Assembly: GCA_038230335.1 (NCBI GenBank)
Contig: JBBRNL010000002.1
Coordinates: 248,001-312,000 of the forward strand
DNA length: 64,000 nt
Direction: 5' to 3'
From: JBBRDU01 sp038230335
Lineage (GTDB): Bacteria > Verrucomicrobiota > Verrucomicrobiia > Chthoniobacterales > UBA10450
Shown here: piece by piece, positions 57,437 through 64,000 of the stretch
How the letters are laid out: each line of letters starts with the position of its first letter
Numbering within the stretch: position 1 is the first letter of the stretch
The notes under the pieces: model-generated
What the model saw: the letters and a program-made list of their open reading frames with translations, nothing else
Told to the model about the DNA's origin: nothing
The model's database searches: none
Position numbers and translations under genes: made by a program

Positions 57437-58414
57437 ATGATGAAATATCGACGCCTTGGAAAATCCGGACTGCAGCTGAGTGAGCTCTCCTTCGGCGCGT
57501 GGGTGACGTTCGCTCAGCAGATCAGCAACGAGACGGCCCAAGAGTTGATGACGATTGCTTACGACGCGGGCGTCAATTTTTTTGATAACGCAGAGGCTTA
57601 CGCCAGCGGCCAGGCCGAGGTCGTCATGGGGAACATCCTGAAAAAGACGGGATGGGCGCGCGATACTTTTGTCGTTTCGAGCAAAGTGTTTTGGGGTGGC
57701 GATCTGCCCAACCAGGAAGGGCTCAGCCGTAAACACGTGATGGAGGCCTGTCATGCGGCGTTACGCAGATTGCAGGTGGATTACCTTGACCTCTACTTTT
57801 GCCACCGACCTGACCCGGATACGCCGATTGAGGAGACGGTGCGCGCGATGAGCGATTTGATTGCACAGGGCAAAGTCCTGTATTGGGGAACCTCGGAATG
57901 GAGCGCTGAATCGATCCGGAGGGCCTACACCATCGCGCGCGACTTGCGGCTGGTCCCGCCGACCATGGAACAGCCTGAGTACAACATGTTTCACAGACAA
58001 AAGGTGGAGACGGAATTTGTGCCGCTCTACCAGGAAATCGGACTGGGCACGACAATCTGGTCGCCGCTCGCCTCGGGATTGCTCACGGGCAAGTACAACG
58101 ACGGCGACCCGGGAGGGACACGCATCTCGCTCCCTAGCTACTCCTGGTTGCGGGAACAGTTCGAGACAGATGAAGCACGGGCCCGTTTGAGCAAAGTAAA
58201 GGAACTGGCGGAAGTGGCTGCTGACCTGGACGCGACTTTGCCCCGCCTTGGACTCGCGTGGTGCCTGAAAAATCCAAACGTCAGCACCGTCATGACAGGG
58301 GCTTCAAAACCGGCGCAGGTGAAAGAAAATATGAAAGCCGGGCAACTGGTTAAGAAGCTGACACCTGACGTGATGCAGCGGATCGAAACGATTCTGCAGG
58401 CTTCGTCCCGTTAG
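57437..58414 (+). CDS. Aldo/keto reductase (AKR6/Kv-beta-like)
   Basis: 325 residues; ATG 57440 is an alternative start. NADPH-dependent (beta/alpha)8 enzyme. MKYRRLGKSGLQLSELSFG, FFDNAEAYASGQAE (catalytic Asp and Tyr), VVSSKVFWGG (Lys) and DLYFCHRPD (His) form the tetrad region. YWGTSEWSAESI, MEQPEYNMFHR and WSPLASGLLTGKY match the Kv-beta/YghZ branch. Substrate cannot be told; such enzymes reduce aldehydes. Confidence 0.93.
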   Translation: MMKYRRLGKSGLQLSELSFGAWVTFAQQISNETAQELMTIAYDAGVNFFDNAEAYASGQAEVVMGNILKKTGWARDTFVVSSKVFWGGDLPNQEGLSRKHVMEACHAALRRLQVDYLDLYFCHRPDPDTPIEETVRAMSDLIAQGKVLYWGTSEWSAESIRRAYTIARDLRLVPPTMEQPEYNMFHRQKVETEFVPLYQEIGLGTTIWSPLASGLLTGKYNDGDPGGTRISLPSYSWLREQFETDEARARLSKVKELAEVAADLDATLPRLGLAWCLKNPNVSTVMTGASKPAQVKENMKAGQLVKKLTPDVMQRIETILQASSR

Positions 58415-58446
58415 GCTTCTTATCTAGCGGCGCCCTGTGGCCGTCG

Positions 58447-59331
58447 TTACCCTGCCGGTGCCCACGCAGTCAGAAACGCGTCGATTAGCTCGGGCAGGTC
58501 ATCGCTGTAGCCGCCCTCGAGGATCGCGGCGACGGGAATCTGCAGGTTGGCCAGCCATTTCCCCATGATCGCAAAGTCCTCCGTCTCAAGAGTCATTAGT
58601 GTGATCGGGTCAGCCGCGTAGGCATCGAACCCGGCCGACACGAGGAGCAGATCGGGCTTAAAGGCACCGAGCTTCTGCAAAGCGTCTTGGATCGCGTTCA
58701 TATGAGCGCGTCGCGCTGTGTGCGGTGGGATGGGATAATTGTGGATATTTCCGAATGAACTCAGACCGGTGCCCGGATATCCAGGCGATTGATGGACGGA
58801 GGCGAAGGCGATCCTCTCGTTAGATGCAACAATGTCTTCCGTGCCGTTTCCGTGATGCGCGTCGAAATCCCAGATAGCCACGCGGTCGGTGCCGTTTTCG
58901 AGGGCGTCTAATGCGGCTACGGCCACGTTGCTGAAATAACAAAAACCCATGGCTCGATTGCGCGTGGCGTGATGACCGGGCGGTCGCATCAGGCTGAATG
59001 CTTTTTCTCCGCGCAGCGCGCTGCCGGCTGCGGCGATGGCGGCACCGGAGGCGGCGCGAGCATACCGGTCAATGTTGCGATGGGCCGGTGTATCGGCGTC
59101 GAAGTCGCCGTCAGGCTCGGCCACTCGTCGGATGTGCTCGACTGTATGCGCGCGCGACAGCTGTTCATCCGAAGCCGCCGGCGGTTTGATCCACGACCAG
59201 CCAGAATGTCGCTCTTGTAATACCGGAACCGTGCGCGTGATCCGAGCCGGCCGCTCTGGATCGCCCTCGCGCTGATAGTCGGTGCAGCTCGGGTCATGGA
59301 AAACGATCATGGTCGCTTTAGGTTCAGCCAT
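58447..59331 (-). CDS. Histone-deacetylase-like amidohydrolase
   Basis: 294 residues from the ATG at 59331. The catalytic pair His120-His121 is in LMRPPGHHATRNRAMGFC. Zinc ligands are Asp157 and His159 (WDFDAHHGNGT) and an aspartate in SAGFDAYAADP. Bacterial relatives deacetylate acetylated polyamines or lysines (AcuC, HDAH, APAH). ILEGGYSDDLPELIDAF holds the usual C-terminal GGY motif. It is divergent from the TMTC-like gene. Confidence 0.93.
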   Translation of the reverse strand: MAEPKATMIVFHDPSCTDYQREGDPERPARITRTVPVLQERHSGWSWIKPPAASDEQLSRAHTVEHIRRVAEPDGDFDADTPAHRNIDRYARAASGAAIAAAGSALRGEKAFSLMRPPGHHATRNRAMGFCYFSNVAVAALDALENGTDRVAIWDFDAHHGNGTEDIVASNERIAFASVHQSPGYPGTGLSSFGNIHNYPIPPHTARRAHMNAIQDALQKLGAFKPDLLLVSAGFDAYAADPITLMTLETEDFAIMGKWLANLQIPVAAILEGGYSDDLPELIDAFLTAWAPAG

Positions 59332-59392
59332 ATCCGGAGGAGACGGCAAGGGTGAAAGTGGAAACGGCCTTCCGCCGCTTTCCTCGATTGCA

Positions 59393-59411
59393 ACGCGGTT
59401 GGAAGCCGCGT
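59393..59411. repeat. Short REP-like palindrome
   Basis: ACGCGG-TTGGAAG-CCGCGT, a perfect 6-bp inverted repeat followed by CTAC, lies 14 bases before the start of the TMTC-like gene. I recall similar GTAGACGCGGCTTCC units scattered in verrucomicrobial genomes. Confidence 0.4.
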
Positions 59412-59424
59412 CTACTTTCGACCG

Positions 59425-61197
59425 ATGATGGAAGAGGCGCGCCCAAGAATATTCTCCATCTGGGTGTGCGTCGCGCTGGTAGCGGTGACCTGGTTCGTCT
59501 TCGGCCAGACGCTGCATTTCGGGTTCGTAAACTACGACGACCCGGAATGGGTCATGGCAAACCCGCACGTCACACCTGGTTTAACAGCAGACGGCATTCG
59601 CTGGGCCATCAGTCGGTTTCACGCCGGTCCGCTTTCATCTATTTCTCACATGCTGGATTGCCAGGTCTACGGCCTCAAGCCGTGGGGGCATCACCTTACC
59701 AATGTTCTGTTTCACACGGCCGCTGTTCTTTTTCTTTTTCTCGCCTTTCGCAAGATGACGGGAGCGACATGGAGGAGCGCCCTGGTCGCCGCGTTCTTTG
59801 CCGTGCACCCGCTCCGGATTGAATCAGTCGCCTGGGTAACAGAGCGCAAAGACGTGCTGAGCGGATTGTTTTTTGCACTGACGCTTCTGGCCTACGTAGC
59901 TTACGCCCGACGGCCTTCCGTCGGGCGCTATTTGATTGTTGCTGGAAGTTTCGCGCTCGGCCTTCTCGCCAAGGGAATGCTCATCACATTGCCGGTCGTT
60001 CTTCTATTGCTGGATTTCTGGCCGTTAGAACGATTTCGGGATCGCGGAGCGACGATTGCGCGGCTCGGGATGGAGAAGCTTCCGCTCGTTCTGTTGTCTC
60101 TCGGAGGCGCCGTTGCCACCTATCTGACCCACGCACAGGGTGAGACATCTTTCCAAGCCGTGCCTTTGATGGCCCGCCTGAGTAACGCAATTGTCAGCCT
60201 GGTTATTTATATTCGGCAGACGTTCTACCCGGCGGGTCTCGCCGCATTTTACGGATTTGTGGAGAATCGTTCGCCCTCCTTAGTTGCTTTCGCGCTCGCC
60301 CTCCTCGTTGGAATTTCTGTTGCCGCGGTCAAGTGGCGCCGGCAGTTCCCTTATCTGTTCGTTGGCTGGTTTTGGTATCTGCTCATGCTTCTGCCAGTCA
60401 GTGGCGTTCTCCAGATTGGTTTGCAGGGTCATGCCGATCGTTATACTTATCTGCCGCAAATCGGGCTCCTGCTTGTCATTGTCTGGGGTTGCGGCGATCT
60501 GGTGAAACGGCATCGGCAGCTTGCCGCGGCTGTCTCGGTCTTAAGCGTCGTCATCTGCGCGACCACGGCGCGCAATCTCGCCGGTTCCTGGCGTGATAGT
60601 GAATCGTTGTGGAACCGCGCTATCGCCATCGAGCCGAACAACGAATTCGCCCACACTAGTCTGGCCGATCTCCTTCTGCGCGAAGGCCGCGTGACCGATG
60701 CGATTTCCCATGCGGAGGTGGCGTTGCGTGTGAATTCTAATAATCCGGACGCGCACAACAATCTTGCGCTGGCGCTTTCGCGGACCGGGCATCTTTCCGA
60801 GGCCATCGCGCATTGGGAGAGGGGGCTGGAATTTCAACCGGGAAACTTGAACGCGCGATGCAACCTCGCCTGGGCGTTGTCGGCCAATCCGAAAGCATCG
60901 ACTAACGACGGGGTACGCGCCGTCGCACTGGTCGAGCCGGTCGCAGCCGGATCCGGTGGTTTGAATACAACAGCCTTGCAGGTCCTCGCCGCGGCTTATG
61001 CGCGCAGCGGTCGTTACGAAGAAGCTGTCGCCGTAGCGGAGAAGGCGCGCAACCTCGCGCGGCGACAAGGCAATCAGGGTTTCGCCGATCAGATGCAAGC
61101 AAACTCCGATCAGTATCGAGGAAGGCAACCATTGGTGGACGCAGGTCTGGTCGACGTGCCAATTGCGCCGCCTGCTTTATTAACGCGTCCCAACTAG
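59425..61197 (+). CDS. TMTC-like multi-pass membrane protein with C-terminal TPR repeats
   Basis: 590 residues. About ten hydrophobic segments cover residues 10-395, with FGFVNYDDPEWVMANPHV, SHMLDCQVYGLKPWGHHLTN and VHPLRIESVAWVTERKDVLS, the bacterial counterpart of eukaryotic TMTC (DUF1736-type) O-mannosyltransferases. Three TPR units follow (about 410-520: HTSLADLLLREGRVTDAISH, HNNLALALSRTGHLSEAIAH, VLAAAYARSGRYEEAVAVAE). It may be a glycosyltransferase of the GT-C fold; the activity is unproved in bacteria. The YDD motif is a likely catalytic acid site. Confidence 0.85.
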   Translation: MMEEARPRIFSIWVCVALVAVTWFVFGQTLHFGFVNYDDPEWVMANPHVTPGLTADGIRWAISRFHAGPLSSISHMLDCQVYGLKPWGHHLTNVLFHTAAVLFLFLAFRKMTGATWRSALVAAFFAVHPLRIESVAWVTERKDVLSGLFFALTLLAYVAYARRPSVGRYLIVAGSFALGLLAKGMLITLPVVLLLLDFWPLERFRDRGATIARLGMEKLPLVLLSLGGAVATYLTHAQGETSFQAVPLMARLSNAIVSLVIYIRQTFYPAGLAAFYGFVENRSPSLVAFALALLVGISVAAVKWRRQFPYLFVGWFWYLLMLLPVSGVLQIGLQGHADRYTYLPQIGLLLVIVWGCGDLVKRHRQLAAAVSVLSVVICATTARNLAGSWRDSESLWNRAIAIEPNNEFAHTSLADLLLREGRVTDAISHAEVALRVNSNNPDAHNNLALALSRTGHLSEAIAHWERGLEFQPGNLNARCNLAWALSANPKASTNDGVRAVALVEPVAAGSGGLNTTALQVLAAAYARSGRYEEAVAVAEKARNLARRQGNQGFADQMQANSDQYRGRQPLVDAGLVDVPIAPPALLTRPN

Positions 61198-61291
61198 CCC
61201 CTGTGGTCGCCTCACTCAGTAGAGGAGTTCTTTGGGTTTAATCAGCGTTTCGAATCACAGCGACCGAGCGCCGTGGCTACGGCATTTCCGT

Positions 61292-63664
61292 CTAGTGCCC
61301 ACCTCTTGTCACGAACGCCGCGGTCTGTGCGGGCAAAGTCATCCGCAACTTGCCGTCTTTGACTTGCACCGTCTTCCCGCTGAGCGCCTCGATGTAATCG
61401 CCATCGCTCAATTCCGGAGCTGCTTCGATGTCGACCGCGCTTTCCGCTTTCCCGCGGTTGAAGAGTACCACCACCCGATCGCTTAGATGAGCGCGTACGA
61501 ATGCGTACATATCGTGATCGGCTACAACGGTTCGGCGACTGCCATACCGAAGCGCCGGATGTTGGTGTCTGATCGCACCGAGTTTCTGAAAGTTTTCGAA
61601 AATGCGCTTCTCGTCGGTTGAAACTTTGTCGCCGAAGCGCATGTCGCGCCGATTATCCGGGTCGCCCGCCCCGGTCATTCCAATCTCATCGCCGTAATAA
61701 ACCATCGGCACGCCATCGATCGCCATAAGCAGCGCCTGAGCCAGCTCCAGCTTCGTATAGTTCGCCGGGTCGCGCACGCTAGGCGGATTTTTCCAACCGG
61801 CTTCCTCATCCTTATTGCCACTCTTAATCGGCAGCTCCCCGTCCGCAAAAGCCATGAACCGGCCTTTATCGTGATTGCCAATCAACGGTGACATCAAGGT
61901 CTCTTTGCCATACGTTTTTTCCGACGCCGTCAGCGAGTCGTCCAGTGCCGTCATGTCCCCGGTTCCTTCGCCCAGTGTTTCCTTAATTTGATCGTAGAGC
62001 GGAAAATCAAACTGCCCGTCCAGCATATTGGGGCCCACGAATGACATGATGCCGGCGCGATCCTTGAAAGTTTCGCCGACAAGGTAGAGGGGGGAATCGG
62101 CCGGACGCTTCACGCGTTCGCGCAGAGCGGCCCGGAATTTCCACCAGAAACTGGGCAGGATATGCTTGACCGCGTCGAGCCGGAAGCCATCGAGCTTGTA
62201 GGCGTTGGCCCACCAGATGGAGTTATCGATCAGAGCCCGAACCGGCTCATCTTTCGAAAAATCGAATGAGGGCAGATAAGGCTCGAACCAAGTGGTGAAC
62301 TGTTGCTCATCCCAAAGTCGAAGATTCTTTTTGCCGTTAGGCAGATCAAGCGAGCCGAACCAGTCGCGGTGTTCCTTCCACCATGGGTGCTGTTCGTGCA
62401 CATGATGCAGAACGAGATCTGCGATGACTTTCATGCCGTGCGCGTGCGCGTCTTCGACCAAGTCCTTGAGATCCTGCGCGGTCCCGATATGTGGATCGAT
62501 TTCATCCGAAGAAACCGGCCAGTATCCGTGGTAGCCCGTGTACCAACGATGCGGTTCGGGAGATTCCTGGTAAGCGATATCCGGATTCCTGTTGAGCGGC
62601 GCCACCCAGATTGTGTTCACGCCCAGCTTCTCAAAGTAGCCGTCGTCGATCTTCTGCTTCACGCCGCGCAGATCGCCACCGTGATAATTGGCTGGCGGGA
62701 GCACGTTGGGATTATCGACCGGATGATCGTTGGACGAATCGCCGTCGACGAACCGATCCGTAAACGCATAATAGAGAACAGCATCCTGCCACCGGGATTT
62801 GCCGGAAGAACCCAATGGACAGCGGAGCACATTGCTGGAGACGCCGTCTGCCGTGGCGCCGATGATTCGCACGAAGCCGGTTGAGTTACGCGGCAGCGGG
62901 ACCTCCATCTTGTTACCGTCGAAATGTGCGGAAAAGGGTTTGGCTCCGCCTTCCGTTTCAAACACCACGGAAGTTTTGGCCAGCGAGATATCTTTGGTGG
63001 CGGTTCGGATCACCAGTGCTTTCGCCGACATCTTATCGGCGTAAATAACGGGTGCGGCCTTCTGCGGCTCTCCGCCGATGGTGATGACGGAGTTTTTGTC
63101 ACCGAGACCGTTGTCCTCGCTTTGCGGGTTAGCCGGATCCTGCATCCATTTTCCGTCCACCACAAACTTGTACGAGCAACGGCCCGGCTTAAGCGGCACG
63201 CTCAGGGTGAATTCTCCGCTCGGGTTGGGCCCGGTCATGGGATTCTTGTCGGCACTCCAGCCGTTGAACGAACCGGCTACCGCCACCTTGGTCGCCGCGC
63301 CTGGAGGCTTGAAGGTGAAGGCATGCGGCTCGACGCCGGTCCCGCATGCCAGGGTCAAGACCGTGCTGAGATTGGAACCATCGCCACTTGCTCGAATCGG
63401 CACATCGTACAGGCCACGTTGTTTCGCACGAACGCGTAGTTGAAACGTGGCGGGATCCCACGTCGCCTCGACGTCATCCGTGCCCCGAACCTCGAGTTTT
63501 TCCTTGCCGGTCGCGTGGAAAAACCGGTGCATGTCGAGGGCCACCTCTTCGCCCGGCGCGACATATTGGACCGGGATGGCTCCCAGAAACGCGCTATCCG
63601 CGCGCACGCAGACGGTGGAGCCACACAAAGCGACAAGCCAAATCGAAGAGCGGAGAAAATTCAC
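61292..63664 (-). CDS. Secreted GH13 alpha-amylase-family enzyme with CBM48-like domain
   Basis: 790 residues from a GTG at 63664, which puts signal peptide VNFLRSSIWLVALCGSTVCV at the N-terminus; a longer frame upstream runs through repeat DNA. A CBM48/E-set domain is seen at about 150-235 (VAVAGSFNGWSADKNPM, YKFVVDGKWMQDPANPQ). The GH13 barrel follows: region I ADLVLHHVHEQHPWW, region II GFRLDAVKHI (nucleophile Asp, ~495), region III LVGETFKD (Glu, ~527), region IV IGNHDKGRF (~596). Region I has His where most enzymes have Asn. It probably cleaves starch-like glucans outside the cell. Confidence 0.92.
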   Translation of the reverse strand: MNFLRSSIWLVALCGSTVCVRADSAFLGAIPVQYVAPGEEVALDMHRFFHATGKEKLEVRGTDDVEATWDPATFQLRVRAKQRGLYDVPIRASGDGSNLSTVLTLACGTGVEPHAFTFKPPGAATKVAVAGSFNGWSADKNPMTGPNPSGEFTLSVPLKPGRCSYKFVVDGKWMQDPANPQSEDNGLGDKNSVITIGGEPQKAAPVIYADKMSAKALVIRTATKDISLAKTSVVFETEGGAKPFSAHFDGNKMEVPLPRNSTGFVRIIGATADGVSSNVLRCPLGSSGKSRWQDAVLYYAFTDRFVDGDSSNDHPVDNPNVLPPANYHGGDLRGVKQKIDDGYFEKLGVNTIWVAPLNRNPDIAYQESPEPHRWYTGYHGYWPVSSDEIDPHIGTAQDLKDLVEDAHAHGMKVIADLVLHHVHEQHPWWKEHRDWFGSLDLPNGKKNLRLWDEQQFTTWFEPYLPSFDFSKDEPVRALIDNSIWWANAYKLDGFRLDAVKHILPSFWWKFRAALRERVKRPADSPLYLVGETFKDRAGIMSFVGPNMLDGQFDFPLYDQIKETLGEGTGDMTALDDSLTASEKTYGKETLMSPLIGNHDKGRFMAFADGELPIKSGNKDEEAGWKNPPSVRDPANYTKLELAQALLMAIDGVPMVYYGDEIGMTGAGDPDNRRDMRFGDKVSTDEKRIFENFQKLGAIRHQHPALRYGSRRTVVADHDMYAFVRAHLSDRVVVLFNRGKAESAVDIEAAPELSDGDYIEALSGKTVQVKDGKLRMTLPAQTAAFVTRGGH

Positions 63665-63789
63665 GGCGCCAGCGTATCGGGAAATCTTCTCCCGCGCCAA
63701 GTGCGCTTTTCTCTCGCTTGCTCCGAGCGCAGCGATGAAGGCATCGTGACGTGGAGAGTGATCAGCGGCGTGCTCTTGTTGGAAGAAGG

Positions 63790-63856
63790 CGATGGAGGTC
63801 AATCGTCCCTACCGTATCTGCGCGGGAACAGGTAGGGGCAGTTCGCTGAACTGCCT
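63790..63856. repeat. Composite palindromic repeat, copy C
   Basis: GATGGAGGTCAATCGTCCC then TACC near 63791-63813, and GGTAGGGGCAGTTCGCTGAAC then TGCC at 63831-63855. CCCTACC and GGTAGGG are inverted; GGCAGTTCGCTGAACTGCC is a 19-base palindrome. Related to 43131-43185 and 51982-52068. It lies in the 298-base spacer between the GH13 gene and the last gene; nothing else is seen there. Confidence 0.65.
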
Positions 63857-63962
63857 TCCCAGTGCGTGAAGGGCTTTTACGCTCCCTCGTCTGAGGTTAC
63901 AGCCGACGCTTTTGATTGTTTGCCGGTTGCGTCGCCAACAGATCGCACTGTAAAGATGAGCC

Positions 63963-64000
63963 ATGCTGAATGGCCAAAAGATCGTGGTGGTGATGCCAGC
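63963..64000 (+). CDS. Probable family 2 glycosyltransferase, first 12 codons only
   Basis: MLNGQKIVVVMPA is the start of GT2 enzymes related to dolichyl-phosphate mannosyltransferase, which usually continue YNAExTL. Only 38 bases are in the window, so the call rests on this N-terminal pattern. Confidence 0.5.
   Translation, partial: MLNGQKIVVVMP

Noticed and set aside
63665..63802. N-terminal extension of the GH13 protein
   Set aside because: It would bury the signal peptide behind 46 residues partly made of repeat DNA.
1..64000. CRISPR arrays, rRNA genes and insertion sequences
   Set aside because: Looked for by eye on both strands; no regularly spaced repeats, rRNA-like segments or transposase motifs were seen.

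Overview
This 64 kb window is a chromosomal segment of moderately high GC content, almost certainly from a member of the Verrucomicrobiota and probably from a soil lineage near Chthoniobacterales/Spartobacteria. That placement is an inference. It rests on the gene families present (DUF6600 and DUF2934 proteins, futalosine-route menaquinone genes, a bacterial TMTC-like membrane TPR protein) and on two kinds of dispersed repeat I associate with this phylum. There is no rRNA, CRISPR array, transposase or prophage. One tRNA gene, tRNA-Pro(GGG), is present.

Layout. 1-1.2 kb (minus): a GbsR/MarR-type regulator coupled to a DCC-domain membrane protein that runs off the left edge. 1.5-19.5 kb (plus): one continuous ribosomal-protein superoperon in which the str, S10, spc and alpha operons are fused (rpsL-rpsG-fusA-rpsJ ... 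rpsS-[exported coiled-coil gene]-rplV ... secY-adk-map-infA-rpmJ-rpsM-rpsK-rpsD). It lacks tuf, rpsN, rpmD, rpoA and rplQ at their usual places. 19.5-24.7 kb: repeat-filled spacer, small hypothetical gene, single-domain response regulator, DUF2934 protein, holin-like membrane protein, trpF, orphan secretin and an ECF sigma factor. 24.8-32.2 kb: mqnE-mqnA, then recJ-recG-htrA with overlapping or abutting genes. 32.3-36.8 kb: a DUF6600 surface protein with GGKH-type repeats, asd, a signal-less L,D-transpeptidase, a 42-residue lipoprotein gene and an exported orphan. 36.8-43.1 kb: a complete histidine-to-glutamate operon (hutH-hutU-fused formiminotransferase/cyclodeaminase-hutI). 43.3-46.6 kb: tig-clpP-clpX. 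46.8-64 kb: cinA, two coupled exported cell-wall-type genes, an FKBP isomerase, nadD-rsfS, nagZ, an OPT transporter, a zinc-ribbon coiled-coil protein, ychF, tRNA-Pro, an aldo-keto reductase, a histone-deacetylase-like enzyme, the TMTC-like protein, a secreted GH13 enzyme and the first codons of a probable family 2 glycosyltransferase.

How the genes work together. The left third is translation machinery plus Sec translocation, with adenylate kinase and methionine aminopeptidase embedded as in many bacteria. The middle holds stand-alone metabolic and DNA-repair units. The right half carries proteostasis (trigger factor, ClpXP, FKBP, HtrA) and envelope or peptidoglycan functions (two YkuD enzymes, NagZ, secretin).

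Most interesting signals. (1) A palindromic dispersed repeat appears to sit in frame inside nagZ, adding about 29 residues; two intergenic relatives lie at 43.1 and 63.8 kb. (2) An exported coiled-coil gene interrupts the normally invariant rpsS-rplV junction, and its signal peptide seems to be built from another dispersed repeat. (3) Mutually exclusive hairpins precede rpsL. (4) rsfS has no standard start codon for its conserved N-terminus. (5) Ribosomal genes largely lack Shine-Dalgarno sequences and instead show T-rich tracts abutting the ATG.
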